This document shows, one piece after another, positions 1 to 12,785 of a stretch of DNA of 64,000 nt. The position numbers were made by a program, and so were the translations under genes. Each line of letters begins with the position of its first letter. Within the stretch, counting starts at the first letter, position 1. Origin of the DNA: Anthopleura xanthogrammica (taxonomy: Eukaryota > Cnidaria > Anthozoa > Actiniaria > Actiniidae); contig OZ025214.1 of assembly GCA_964019055.1 (NCBI GenBank), positions 3,586,858 through 3,650,857 on the forward strand. The letters run 5' to 3'. Under the pieces are notes generated by a model, which saw nothing but the letters and a program-made list of their open reading frames with translations, was not told the DNA's origin and did no database searches.

Positions 1-293
1 TTTTGTAATGCAAAGTTAAGAAAAAACGTTGAAGGAGCTAAGATTCTCCTGCCGTAACTTGGCTATATGGCCGAATATTTTAAGAGATTCGAAAATGTTA
101 AACATTCGAGAGCTCATAATGGCATTTAATTTATTGTATGTAAAAACTGTATTATAGATATCATTTAACCAGTGTAATATCAGTTCGTTTTCTTTGGATA
201 TTCTATTTTCCTAGCAATAAAGTGTGATTACTGAATTTCCTTTGTTGTTTTATTAGCCGTACATTCGCGCTTTGTAATAGTGTGTATACTGCG

Positions 294-696
294 CAATGGA
301 CTACTTTGACGATACGGCGGCCATCTTGAATCTGAATTAATGAAAAGGGCCGTGTAAGAGATGCCGGCGGTATACGTAGACAAATCCTGGCTTTCTCTCG
401 TCATATCATGCTGTTAAGTGACAAGCATTTCATTGTTCTACGTAGTATCAGTCATTATTTTCACCTCTTTAATCGCAATGCATTATGGGGCGTCCAGGGG
501 GCAAAAGAAAACAAAAATGTCGGATAAAATAGAGTTTCGTTTATTTGTCTTTCTTTTATGTCCATCTTCTTAATTCATCTCTTGTCAAGTTGTCTAGGGG
601 TGATACGTTAATTTTAATCGATGCCATAAGTGTAACAAAGATTTGTATATTTGCCCCCTACCAAAATGGCCGCCGTATCGTCGAAGTAGTCCATTG
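294..696. repeat. MITE with 31-bp terminal inverted repeats
   Basis: The first 30 or so bases (CAATGGACTACTTTGACGAT, then ACGGCGGCCAT) recur as a reverse complement at about 665-696 with one visible mismatch. The roughly 340 bp between the arms holds no open frame. This is the form of a non-autonomous DNA transposon. It lies upstream of the first visible ankyrin exon, probably in an intron or the upstream flank. Confidence 0.75.
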
Positions 697-709
697 ATTT
701 GCAATCTTG

Positions 710-1042
710 GTTACAGTCAAATCGGCTCAAGCTTACCCCCGTAGGCTCCATTAATGATTTCATTATTCAAAAAATATTTATTTGATCATTCACTCTGAGT
801 TTTCATTAAAAAATCGGAAGACTCCAAACTTCACATTCATTTCACAACTAAAATTCTAAGTGATACCCTTTCTGGGGAGTTTTTCTACCTTGGCATGGTA
901 ATTGTTGAAGAATCCAATCAAAACTGAAGTCGATAATCTATTTTCAAGTCTGGAGTCAGAGTGAATAATGAACTCATTATTCAAATAATAAATTCATTAC
1001 TGGATTCTAGGGGGGGTACGCTTGAGCCGTTTTGACTGTAAC
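710..1042. repeat. MITE with CGGCTCAAGC-containing inverted ends
   Basis: The left end GTTACAGTCAAATCGGCTCA, running on into AGCTTACCCCC, is mirrored at the right end by GGGGGTACGCTTGAGCCGTT followed by TTGACTGTAAC. More diverged symmetry (repeats of TCATTATTCAAA and CACTCTGA) runs inward for about 100 bp on each side. It begins 14 bp after the previous MITE, so two different families have landed side by side. No coding capacity is visible. Confidence 0.7.
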
Positions 1043-1135
1043 TAGTTTTGGTGGACGTCAATCAACACATGTAGCCCGTGCCCTTAAAGCATAAGTAAAA
1101 TAAAACCAATAACATTTAGTTTCCTTTTTTTTCAG

Positions 1136-4100
1136 AATGGGAGTGTAGAGTGTTGTCGGACTATCTTAAATACCATTCCTGGTCAGCATTTGTTGAATGG
1201 CAAAGATTTCTCGGGAAAGACTCCACTCCATTTTGCCTCGGCCGCCGGGCATCTTGATGCGTTACAAGAATTGATCAGCGAGAAGTTTGCTAACATAGGA
1301 CTTGGTGATGGCGAGAACAGGTAAGATAGGAACAGAATGGGACAGGGGAGGGGAAAAGCAGAATGGGGTAAGAAGTAGAGACGATATATATATATCAGCA
1401 GTGGTCTGGCGCGCTTTGACTGATTCAAGAAATGTGGCCAAGCCTAACAGAAGTCCATAGCTACACTACAGGTCTGAAAGGTACGGACTTGTGGAGTCGT
1501 ATACCGTGAAAGTATCATGTGCTGGGCCGTTTCACAGTCTGATTAAGATCTAATCTAAGGGAAAAAATCCTTTTCAGGATTCTCAAACCTCATGTTTTCT
1601 TTTTCAGGACTCCTTTACACTGGGCAGCAGCTACAGGGCATGCGCACTGTGCTGTAGCATTATTGCGCGCAGGCGCAGACAAAGATTGTGTGGACAAGAA
1701 TGGTATCTCACCCCTTATGTATGCACAGCAAAGAGGGCATAAAGAATGCAGTGATTTGATATTCCAGCATGATCCTGATAACCCACTAGATACTGAAATG
1801 CCTGAACATACAGGTAAGAATCTGTCAAAAATGGTGAAGTAATGTTATTCCTTCTTTCCTTGCTTCCTTGTTTCCTTTAATTCGTTACTTCCTTCCTTCT
1901 TGTCTTCGAGTCTTTCTTTCTGCTGCCTGGCTGCCTTCCCATCCGTTTTTTCCCTTTATCTGTCTGTCTGTCCGTCTCATTAATTTGACTCGTACCTGCG
2001 TACCAAATTACCAATCCTAATTAATCCAGGATTTCCAAATTAATGCCTGACTTATAGACATCTATGCCGGTATGTATTATAAAGCTTATTATCCAGACCT
2101 TCGAAATTAGCCAAAGTGCAAAGAAGCTATTACCTAAAGGTGTCAAAAAAACCTGTTAAACATGTTTTCAATCTGGCCTTCGACCAAATAATTTTTTTAT
2201 TTTCATCAAGGCTTGCTGTGTGTCGGTGTTTTTCTTTTTTCCTTTTTTTAAAATAAGTACAAGAATGGAGGTTTTTATGTTAAATCGAACCTGTTGTGGT
2301 AGGAAAAGACAAATACTGACAAAGTCCAGGGTATACTACTGATGTTATATCACTGTACAAATAATGGTCATTGTTGACAATGATACCCACATGTATAAAA
2401 ACAACCACACGCCGTTTCTTCTGCACTCCCAAAATCTGTTTCAATAACATGACATAACTTCGTCAGTCGCCGAAAAACAAAGCCTTCTAGAAGAAATTTC
2501 TTTTGCTTTCTTTCAAAATCAATATGTTGTATTGTCGGGAGAAAATCTCATAACTAATTATTGTACTAAAATCCACTTCCAATTTCACGGCCAATATTAG
2601 AAATCTTGCCAATATTGATCTTTTCCGACCATGTTATGACTTTAAACTGTTATTGCTAATTAAGTCCAGAAATACTAGAATATGATCTTTCTCTTTGTCT
2701 TCGATATTTTTCATTTCCTTTCTTTAGTCTTATTTCTTACTGATTCTCTTATTTTCCCCCAATTACTTTTCGGCCTTCTTTTTTGTTTATTAAGCGAAAT
2801 AATATTGCTGTCAAATTACTCTCTTTTTTCTAAAATTTCTAAAGTTCCCTCCCGTTTTTCGTGCTTGTTTTTTTCTCTCTTTTTCTTGTGAAAATTTTCT
2901 CCAATTTGTCGTTTATATTTAAAATCTTTTAACACATTCCCATTCTGCTTTTAATTGTACGCCGGAACCCATGACAATTTTAAAGACCTCTCTCCAGTCG
3001 TCTTTAGAGCGCCCGGGCCGTGGTCATTGATATCTGAAACAACTTGTTCTCTATGTTGTAATAAAGATCATGTCAGTCTTGTTTAGGGATCGAACAAATC
3101 AAAAAATTATAAACCCAGAAGCAAACGGATAAACCCTCTGAATAATCATCCAGGATGTCTCTACTTGCTTATTCAGATAGATTTCATACAGCAGCTGTTA
3201 CCATGCCAACTGCTAATTTTTTTTTGATAGTATTTGCATTTCTATTCGTAATACGACATGGTACAATTTGACCTGACCATAAAAACCAGCCATCTCTAGT
3301 CCCTTTTGATTATCAAGATAACCGTCAGGCGTAAAGCGGACTGTTTTAAGGTAAAGATAGTGTATTGTTCTCTAAACTCAAGGTATTGTAGTAGTCGAGT
3401 GGTTACAAAAATAGTATTTTCATTACATTAGCTGAATAACGACAGGTTTTATTCCGAAACACTTGAAGGATAACGTTCAAAAACCCTGAACCACAGACTA
3501 TCAACACAACACTAAAAACCATGCACAAATGCTCATTACTATTTGGCGAAACGTTACACGTTTCAACATATATACGACTTGCTTGATTATTTCTTTAGCG
3601 GATTTCACTCCCTCTTTTGATTTCTCAATTGTTTTTTTCTTCTGCAGTAGATAATTCAGTTTTATTTAATTGACATCGAATCAGTTTTTGTCCTAAGTGG
3701 CTGTTTTGGGGGTATTTCTGTAGTTTCTCTCGAAAACAAAAGCACAGTATTACCAACCAGAGCCTGAGTATTCTATTTTCTCAGCCTGTACTATTGTGAA
3801 TATCATTAGAACATCTGACTGAATGCAAACACCTGCCCAATTCAGACGTATCGTGTCAAACATGGTGATTAATATGATGGAAAGTCCCCTCTAGCTTTTA
3901 AAACGATTTATTATTGCTAGAATTAGAAGGCAGAAGGATAGATATCTGATCACGTGATGTACTTCGGGCTATACTCTAAGCATAACGGGCCGATATTATT
4001 ATCACCTGAGTCTAGATTTTCTTAAGAGTTACTCGCACTGGCTTCATCTTCATTGCTGATTTTGAAAATAATTACATTAGTTTGAACATTGTTATCATGC

Positions 4101-7100
4101 CTGACTTGAGGTAATTATCATCATCATGACTCGTCATTTACCCTTTAGTTGTTTTCTTCAGCAGACCAACCGTGTCAGGCCTCGATTTACATTTTAATTA
4201 GTTTCAAGTCGGTCTTTTCCTGCCGAGAAAAGAAAAAAACATTTTATCTGCACGGAGCGTTTTCGTTATCGCTGCCATTCGTAAACAAGACAAGTCATTC
4301 AAGTAGAAATGTGGTTGTGTTTTGTGTTTTTTTTTCTTGTGCTTACTAGAAAATCTCCAAAAATAGAAATGGCACGCAGTGTTTTTTCATCGCTATAATG
4401 GTAGTGCTTATAAAAACCAGGTATTTCATCTGTTAGCACGAAAAGTAATAGCACAAAAGTATTCATTCAGCCAGATTTTTCATGGTGCATTTTATCCTTG
4501 AGTGTAGACGCATTCTTCAGTAAATATATCTATCGCGCTTTTAATCAGAGGTTTTTTGAAGATAGTCGAGGCTTGAATTTCAGCTCATGATGTGACACTT
4601 GTGACATTTCTTAACCCCCCTACCGCCGCGCGCACTGTCCGCAGCGGCATCTCAGTTTCAAATTAGTCGGTTGTATCTCAAGAGCAATATTCATATGTTC
4701 CAGTGAAGATCTATGGATAATAATATTTTTTCTCGTTCACACCAGAAACAGTAAAGGTTAGCACACCACCAGAGATTCACATCGACTCATCACCACCCAG
4801 TAGACTGACAGGTGTAAAGGGAATACCCAATGGAATGAGCGCTAGTACGAAACAGGGAAACACTGACGAGAAGAAAGTTGATGCTGATGATAACGAAGTA
4901 CAACAGATTCTTCGTAAAACTGTTGGAACAGTAGAAGTACTCGTAGAAGTGAATAATAATTCTGAGAAGGACGAAGAGGAAGGTATTCACTTTATTGTTG
5001 TGCGTTATACTCGTATAGACCATGATCATGGTAGGCACATTTTTCGAAAATGGCACACTTGCGATTCACGGTATTCTCTTGCATGGTGCTTATCGTCTCA
5101 TCGTGCGTTATATTCGTATAGACCAGGCCATGATCACGGTAGTTACATATTAATAAAGGCGCGCTCATGATTCCGCAAGATGTGGTCTTTATGGCTAACG
5201 TCTCTTATTTTTGCGCACTATTTAAACATATAAAACGCACGCAAATGCGCACTGAAATAAACGCGCATCGAGCTGTAGAGCAAGAGAAAGGCAAGCCTAG
5301 AAACACGAGATGTGTGAGCATGCCTCTGTCCTCTGATATAAACAAGCTAGCTAGCCAGTTAAAGGGCGCTTCGTATCTCAAGCATTTTCTCAATCCATAG
5401 AGACCACGATAACGGTAGTTTATTTAGAGTGGATTTCAATCGACTTCAATCGAACCAATCCCAGTGCGCGAGATCATTGCTTATCCAATGAAAATACTCG
5501 GACACGGTAACGGCACGTCACGTCTATACGTGCGTTTTCATAGTCATACGAAGTTTCTTCTACACCTGTAAGCTATTGCTTTTACTTGCGCGTATTGTTA
5601 ATTGTATAAAAATCAAAATGTAGTGTTTTTTTTTAAATAACACCACAAAACGTTTTACAATGTTGTGTAAGACATAAACTAACTAAACCAGACATAAATG
5701 GGAGTTTGATAACCGTAAAGAAAACATAAACTTTAAGGAAAAAGAGTAAAAGTAAAATGCATGACTACCATAGTTACATTACATTACATTTTCTAAAAGT
5801 TTAAAAAATCCATGCGACCTTAGTGTTCGTCGCTTTACTTCATGGTATCCATGCCAACTCTTTGATCCACGTACCACAAAGTCTCATGGTGCCCATGCCC
5901 ACTCGTTGATCCACGTACCACAAAGTCTCATGGTGCCCATGCCCACTCGTTGATCCACGTACCACAAAGTCTCATGGTGCCCATGCCCACTCGTTGATCC
6001 ACGTACCACAAAGTCTCATGGTGCCCATGCCCACTCGTTTATCCACGTACCACAAAGCCTTATGGTGCCCATGCCCACTCGTTTATCCACGTACCACAAA
6101 GTCTCATGATGCCCATGCCCACTCGTTGATCCATGTACCACAAAGTCTCATGATGCCCATGCCCACTCGTTTATCCATGTACCACAAAGTCTCATGGTGC
6201 CCATGCCCACTCGTTGATCCATGTACCACAAAGTCTCATGATGCTCATGCCCACTTATTTATCATGTACCACAGAGCCTGAGCCACAGCGTGTAGTGGGT
6301 ATTAGTGTACGTAGACTAACTGCATGTTTAATCACTCACATAGGACGCATCTCGTCTCTACTGCATGACTTACGTAAAAGTAGCACAAGTGACTGCAAAT
6401 CACCATCAACGTCACCGTGGCTTAGTAAGGCATACTTTCCATTCATATTCCAGTTTATAGTTATCCTTGTACCAAACTATTAAACTATTTAAAAACCCAT
6501 TTTAAAAAGCTACTACAAACGAGCCATAAAACGAACTATGCATGCTTAAAAGTTTGTCGTTGTTAAACCTTAAATTCAGCAAGATATAGCCCTTAGAAAC
6601 CATTTACCTACAATATATTTTGGCCATAATTCATCTCATTGCAAGCAATGCTATGCGTAATAGTTTCAGTGAATAACATATATAATTAAATGGATGAATG
6701 ACAAGTACAAATTAACGATGCTTGTGACCGATAATATATCAGTGTCCTGGTCACATTAGGGGTGCAGTTTCATTACTGAATTAGTATAGGGGAGAGGTGG
6801 TGCAAAAAGTACTAGGAGTGCCTTCAAGGTACGGATACCCCTTCATTCCACCTCCTTATCCTTGCCCTTCTCCCACTGAGACAAGCCCCTTTATTTTTCG
6901 AAACATTTAGTTAATTTAAGGCCCCCCTGCTTTTCACTCACACAACACGCTTGCCTATAAACCTTTTCTTATTGGGCGTGATGTTTCCCCCATTTCAGAC
7001 CGCGTGTCATTACCTAGAGTATCATTTCTTTGTTTAACGGTTGCGCACGAAAAGACACATGACTATGAATACAACTCAAACAAAGAATCGTATTCTCAAG

Positions 7101-10100
7101 AGAATGAGACGTGGTCTGAAATGGGAAAAGGCCTATTAAAGAGTAACCAATGTGTTTTGTTTTAGCTACAGCACAGTCAAATATGAACGGGCACCTCAGT
7201 GATGGAGACAGCACAGGGTACAGCAGTGATGATGAATTCAGATACCCCCCTCAGATGGTCCTGACACCTGTACCAGGCTCCTCTCCTCTTCCTACTGAAG
7301 ATGATAATAATAACCTTGACGATCAGTCAGTAAAGCCTCCTCCTCCACTAGCAAGGTTTAGTTTCGAGGTATGCTGGAGTTGTAACTAACATTATTATTA
7401 TTATTAGGAAAATTTGTGGGTATGTATATTTTAGTGGTAGCGCCTCGCCTTTTACATCTGGGGTATAGGCTTCGATCTCTGGACTCGGCATCACATGTTA
7501 GCAGGGTTTGTTGTGTTACTCCCTTGATTCGAGGGTTTTATCTGGGTTCTCTACACAAACCTAACATGCTAGATTCCACTTTGATCTGAGAGTTAGCCAT
7601 GCGCAAGCCCTGACTTTTGATCAGCCCAGAGGTTGGTTTAGTTTGAAATATTTCTTTTTGTTTTTCTGTCACAGGAAAATATACACGCGCCGTTTCTAAA
7701 GCCTCCAGCAACTGCTTCCATCCTAGCACCGATCAAGCCACGAAAAGTCCCCGAACATTTACGACTTGACGTCGGCTTCAACCCGCCCACAGCCCGGTCA
7801 TTCGAATTCAAACCAGTATCTCCTTCAACGGAATCAACTCTAGCTCCACTAAAAATTACTAAAATTAAACAACAAACCGCTGTCCCAGTCAAACAACAGA
7901 CTCTTCCCATGATGCAACAGTCAACCCCGAACAAACAGTTAGTCATGTCACCCACTAAATCCCAGCGTACAGCGGGATCTGCGCAGAGTAGAGATGGTAA
8001 TTCTGATTCCACGGATTTCAGTAGGTTTTGGGCAAGAAAAAAGAAACCAGATTCTTTATTCAAGACCTCGTCATCTAGGTTCGTATTGTACGCAGTTGTC
8101 TATGAGCTCATGACAATAAATACATTTTTGTCCTTCCTCATATTCGATGATTGAACAGTTACTTTCAGACCAAGTATCATTCCCTTGAGTAGCATTTCTT
8201 TGCTTGGATGCAAATAAAACAAAGAATCCTAGTCTCGAAGACTATTTGCCTGAGGACCAAAAGGGTCCTACACATCAAGGGATTGATCCTACATGATCTA
8301 TTTGTTTCATAGATTTGAGTTCATGGAGCCAGTATTGGAAATTATTTAAATGGGCCAACCTATTAGCATGTCCAAAATAACTACTTTGATGCCACTAATT
8401 TCACGTGACTTCATTTGATGACGTCACCGGATCACGTGATTAAACCATTGATTGCCACTAATGCAGGCAGCTTGTATTATGCTAATTGGTGTGGGTGCTT
8501 TAACAGTTCTAGGTCTAAACACATGAATCGTTCTCTGTCGATCCCCGAGGAGACCCGATCAGGATCGGGTAAAGGCGCCTCAGGATATACCGACGGACCA
8601 GATTTCAGGCAACTGTGAGCGGCGTTTGAACGTGTTCTCTCTCTTCGTAGCCATCTTTAACCTATGCCACCATCGGAATGAATGCTTTCATAGCTGAGAT
8701 CCAGTCCCTTGTTGTCAGTTTTGGCGGGAAATTTCGCGCACGGTCAGCGGGTGCTCCTGTGGGAGCATGGTTAAAAATGGCCACAAAAAGAGAGGTTTTG
8801 TTGTAACTAACATTGTATATTGGTGATTGATCTATAATTCATAACTGTATAACAACTTCCACTATCATAATCAATCAATAACTAGCGTGAAGTAAATTAA
8901 AAATATAGTGTAAACTTAAATGCTGAAAAGCATATATGATACAATGTGATGATTTAGGGGTATTATCTTTTGTTTTAGTGATTCTGAAAGTGATTTTCGC
9001 AAGCAGAAGGACAAGCAGCCACCAGCGAGTATATCAGGAGGGCAGATGTTACCAGCTATCGCTAACGATAAACCTAATCGTGTATCACAAGTACAAGGAT
9101 CTCTACGGGACCAAATTGGTATGCTCACTAATACCTAGACTAGAGTTTTTAATTTCTCACCTTACTAATGTATTCCAAGAGTTTGGGCGGGAAACTGGAT
9201 GAAACTCGCAAGCGCGTGACTTTTCGCGCCAAAAATGCAAATGAGCTATAAATGGAAGTTACTGTAACTTAGAATGCAGTCCTAATGGTATCGTGAACCA
9301 GTTACACAGTCACTTGTTCATCAAGATCCTGCAGTGCTACAAGAATGGGAGGAGCGGATAGGTTGGAACAGTACCTGTTATGCAATAAAAAATTTTTTCT
9401 TTTTTTGATTTTTAGCAGCAAGGTTCAGAAGATCCGTAAAAAAGAAGTCTTCAAAAAATAAAAGTACGTAAGTTGTTGATTCAACGACTCTCTTTGAAAA
9501 CTGGTCGTTAAATAGAGGCCTTCTGTTTAATAGCTGGTCCCTAAATGTAATAATAATGAATAAATAATAATCCACTTTATTTTAGAGAGACACCTGAAAA
9601 TCGTAACTTATAAGGGAGCATTCATTTTTTAGGAGGGGGGGGGGGGGGGGCGGAGGAATTAGGGGGGGGGGGGGTCATTAAAAAATTACTAGATAAAAAG
9701 GGGGGTCACATTTTTTTGAATGTTGAACCAGGGGGGTCATGAATAAAAATACAGTGTTTTTTTTTAGTCTTTTTCTGCAGGGGGGGGGGGGGGGGCTAGA
9801 AAATTTTTATATTTGGAAGTGGGGGGGGGGGTTATCGAAATATTCAATTCCTTACCATGGGGGCTAGCATTTTTTTTCTATTTGATTCCTCTAATTCCTC
9901 CGCCCCCCCCCCCCCCCCCTCCTAAAAAATGAATGCTCCCTAAACTTGTGGCTTTTTATGTTTTTAACGTCTCTGAAAGAGACCGGATCCGCCATTTTAC
10001 ATGGTCATCCAAGCCACGATGAAGGTCTAACCATTTGGAGACTGGCTGTTTAATAAGTGTTCACTCATAGAGTTTTTACATTGTTTTAATTTATTGATCG

Positions 10101-10219
10101 TTCTTTGACCAGGTGTTCATAGTATGGACAGTATGGACGAAGGATATGAAGAAGAATCTAGACCACCAAAGACAAAAGAAAAGAAGAAAATCAGGAAAGT
10201 CATGAGTTGGAATACTTGA
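1136..10219 (+). CDS. Ankyrin-repeat protein, 3' part of gene (ANKRD55-like)
   Basis: Eight exons join in one frame: 1136-1320, 1608-1813, 4746-4982, 7166-7368, 7675-8078, 8979-9118, 9416-9463 and 10113-10219, with stop TGA at 10217-10219. They give 509 residues; the 5' end lies outside the window or was not recognised. The first two exons encode ankyrin repeats, with consensus blocks GKTPLHFASAAGHLDAL and RTPLHWAAATGHAHCAVALL and a third repeat SPLMYAQQRGHKECSDLI. The remaining 350 or so residues are low-complexity and polar: an acidic Ser-rich patch (SDGDSTGYSSDDEF), Pro-rich stretches, and a Lys/Arg-rich tail ending KKKIRKVMSWNT. The ankyrin block and the long disordered tail resemble ANKRD55, but the tail was not matched residue by residue, so the family name is tentative. 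Ankyrin repeats bind protein partners; no catalytic domain is visible. The 2.9-kb and 2.2-kb introns carry repeats. Confidence 0.8.
1814..4745 (+). other. Long intron of the ankyrin gene
   Basis: It has a GTAAG donor at 1814 and a CCAG acceptor ending at 4745. The content is AT-rich, with a C/T-rich stretch (cttcctt-type) near 1850-1980. I see no coding exon, RNA gene or clear transposon within it. Confidence 0.6.
5840..6278. repeat. Minisatellite, about 10 copies of a 44-bp unit
   Basis: The unit contains CATGGTGCCCATGCCCACTC followed by GTTGATCCACGTACCACAAAGTCT. It is repeated about ten times head to tail with few substitutions (GTTGATCC/GTTTATCC, CACGTACC/CATGTACC, GGTG/GATG). It sits in the ankyrin intron between 4983 and 7165. 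Because 44 is not a multiple of three, the open frames across it shift with each unit, so it is not coding. Confidence 0.9.
6986..7130. repeat. MITE with CATTTCAGACC ends, copy 1
   Basis: The left end CCCATTTCAGACCGCGTGTC is mirrored by the right end ACGTGGTCTGAAATGGGAAA. A second symmetric pair inside (CATTTCTTTGTTT and CAAACAAAGAATC) extends the hairpin. The same family recurs at 8163-8270 and 10694-10862. This copy ends only about 35 bp before the acceptor of the exon at 7166, so it lies where the branch point would be expected nearby. Confidence 0.7.
8163..8270. repeat. MITE with CATTTCAGACC ends, copy 2 (degraded)
   Basis: CTTTCAGACCAAGTATCATT with the following CCCTTGAGTAGCATTTCTTTG matches the left arm of the family. 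ACAAAGAATCCTAGTCTCGA matches the internal part of the right arm, but the right end has decayed. It lies in the intron 8079-8978. Confidence 0.5.
9611..9942. repeat. Palindromic element with poly-G/poly-C arms
   Basis: Outer arms AGGGAGCATTCATTTTTTAG, followed by GA and a long G run, face CTAAAAAATGAATGCTCCCT preceded by a long C run. Inside each arm a CGGAGGAATTAG motif is mirrored by CTAATTCCTCCG. The arms hold several homopolymer G or C runs of 12-18 bases. It is a fold-back MITE in the intron 9464-10112 of the ankyrin gene. Confidence 0.8.
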
Positions 10220-12785
10220 GGTGAATGAGATCCTAGTCAGTATTAGAAATATTTTCAGTGGTACATGACTTAAACTGAGAAAGTCAACTGAGTGGTCAAA
10301 AGAATAGCTGGAGAAAACAGACATCCTTTCGCTTCATTTTTTGGCAGCCACGAAAGAAATCATGATAGGATGTTTGTTCTCTTTCTTATTGCTTGAGGAA
10401 CTGTTGCTCTTCAGCAGGAAGTGAAAGGCTTGGAGCTTAGACCGTACTCAAATGCGTTTGTTTCTGATTGTTTAAGACAACGAACTTCCGAAGTCAAGTC
10501 GAACTACGAAGACTTGTTTATATTCTGAGATTGTTGACGCAGACCACAAGGAACGCGGGCTTGAACGAGATCTTATCAAATCATGAACGTTTTCTCAAAT
10601 TATCATTCACGGTAAGGATCGAAATATCCTTATCCTTCCTGGAATAGTGAACTAAATAGGTCTTGATATAGTTCTGAGTTCAGTTTAGTCCGGAAAGAAT
10701 TATTTCCCCTTCCAGACCACATGTCATTCCCTTGAGTATTGTTTCTTTCTTTGCCGATACCTCTTGAGGAGACACTCTTCAATAGGTGTGTCTGATAGAT
10801 AGGCCCAAACAAAGAATATTATCCTCAAGAAATGACACACGATTCACATTGAAATGGGAAACTGTTACTGTACCCAAGCTAGACCAGAATGCATCTTGTT
10901 TTTTGAACCCACCACCTACGAAGTATTATTGGCAAAGCAACCCTTTAACAGATAGTTGTGGAGCTCGGCTCAAATCCTGATCAGGTAAACCTCAGCCCCT
11001 ATTAAACAACGTACGTTCACAATAGTTTGATTGGAGCCATAGGGAAGTTTTGGTCAATATGCTAAGTAGCATTTGAATCAAAACTCGAGTTGTTGTTTTT
11101 AACAACCTAAAGTGCTAGTACTTAATGCACCTTAAGAAATCGGCTTAATGTTCGTAATAAAACTAAATGATTCTCAGTTGGTTCCCTGGTATATGGTCGT
11201 TGGATTTTGATTCAACTCTTGTCTGTTCAGACGATCACAGTATCCCACTCCACCGTTGCGCTTCGTCCACGCTCTGTGCGCAAGGTCCCGCAGGCCATGA
11301 GGTGGAATTCGGAAACCTTGTCCAATCGTGAATAAAATTCGTTCCAATTCCTCTGTTAATTTAGGAGATTTTTCAATCTCGCATAAACTTGATTATTAGG
11401 TCTAGACTAGTCATCCTTCAACCACTTAACCTGGATTAAAAATCTTTGGAAATTAATGAATATAAAAAATAGCTAGCTGTAAATAACCAATAGGAAATAA
11501 ACGATAAACTACACTTGACAAATGATCAAGGATAATATTGCTTTTACCTTTCTAAAGATTGTAAAAAAAAATAAAAAATTGTTACAAGTAAAGAGTGCAG
11601 TGGAAGCCTACGGATTATCTGGGAGGGGGGAGGAGGGGGGAGGGACAGTCAAGAGAAAATCCTGAGAATGGGTATGGAGATAAATGGGCCACAACTGTGC
11701 AATGTGTAATGGCCCAAACAAAACAGCCTCAATCAAACTTCAATATTTTTTCCCCTTCAGCATAGGTACTAGCTTTACCAGAACATACTTGGTAACACTT
11801 CCGGTGAGGTCTTCTAAGATACCGGTGGCACGGGTCCTAATTAAGAGGCTCTTCACATTAACAATGTATCCATGGTGACACATGATAACGAGGCGAAAAG
11901 CTTGGCAAATATAATGACAGGTGATCTTAGGAATACAAATAGAATGATATTTATTTCGAGTACTGAATTTTGTGCTTTCTGCAGTCTTTATCTTCGATTT
12001 ATAAATGGAAAAATAAAGTATAAAATGGAAAAATAAAGTGTTCGAAAATGATGAAAACAAAAGAACCCACGTCAGATGTCAGACCAAATAAAGAATATTA
12101 TTATCATAGACTCTGAACGCCTCCTCGCTCGGTTCAGCACCGACGAAAATAAATTACCCACCGAATGCCCTCTACTTCAATGACCTCAATATAAAAGAAA
12201 TTAAGCGTATTTTCAATAAAATCAATACTGAAATCAAATCCTTATCCTTCAAAGTAAGTCCATGAATTTTATTTTCAATTTTCTGTTTATTAATTTTGAT
12301 CATTTAAGGGTTTTTTTGTTTAATTTATTATTGAATTTCTTTTCCAAGATATTCAAAACCAACGGAATATGCAAATGATGCTCTGACTTCACTGAAGACC
12401 GTCCATTGTTACCTGGCATAAATATGACATTAATGACGATATGGATCATCAGACCCATGGCTGAGTCCCTTCCAAATTATTGGAAGTATTAAGCGCAGTT
12501 TTCGCTTAAGGTAATTGTATTATGTCTTGTTTTAGCTTCTTGCTTGTTTTTGGGATTAGTATTATTGTATTATTTGTGGTCGTTTGTTCCTCAATGGTGT
12601 TTTTGAATATATTTTTCTATCGTTTGTCTGGCGAATAACACTGAAACCAAGCTTCAAATATTATTGCCGGATGGGCTGATTCATGGCTTGAGGTTTCACT
12701 CATTTCTTTCACTTTAATGTTACTTATTATGATAATCTTTCGCCTAGGTCAGTCCAGCCTGAAACTAATACAGCCAAAGAGGACA
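10220..12785 (+). other. Ankyrin 3' UTR/intergenic, then leader of Mab-21-like gene A
   Basis: No coding exon is supported here. It contains a further copy of the CAGACC MITE (10694-10862) and a G-rich run at about 11620-11644 able to form a G-quadruplex. A plausible non-coding first exon of the next gene ends at a consensus donor AAA|GTAAGT at about 12254; the matching acceptor would be CGCCTAG ending at 12747. This leader structure is inferred from splice motifs only. Confidence 0.35.
10694..10862. repeat. MITE with CATTTCAGACC ends, copy 3
   Basis: The left end CCCCTTCCAGACCACATGTC with CATTCCCTTGAGTATTG and the right end CAAACAAAGAATATTATCCT with CAAGAAATGACAC...GAAATGGGAAA match copy 1. 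It lies downstream of the ankyrin stop codon. Confidence 0.6.

Noticed and set aside
5994..6483. Open frames with repeated HVPQSLM-like units
   Set aside because: They come from the 44-bp minisatellite; the frame shifts between units and is cut by the ankyrin intron model.
12717..12785. Upstream in-frame ATG for Mab-21-like gene A
   Set aside because: The extra 23 residues are hydrophobic then basic without family support, and a splice acceptor-like CGCCTAG lies inside them.
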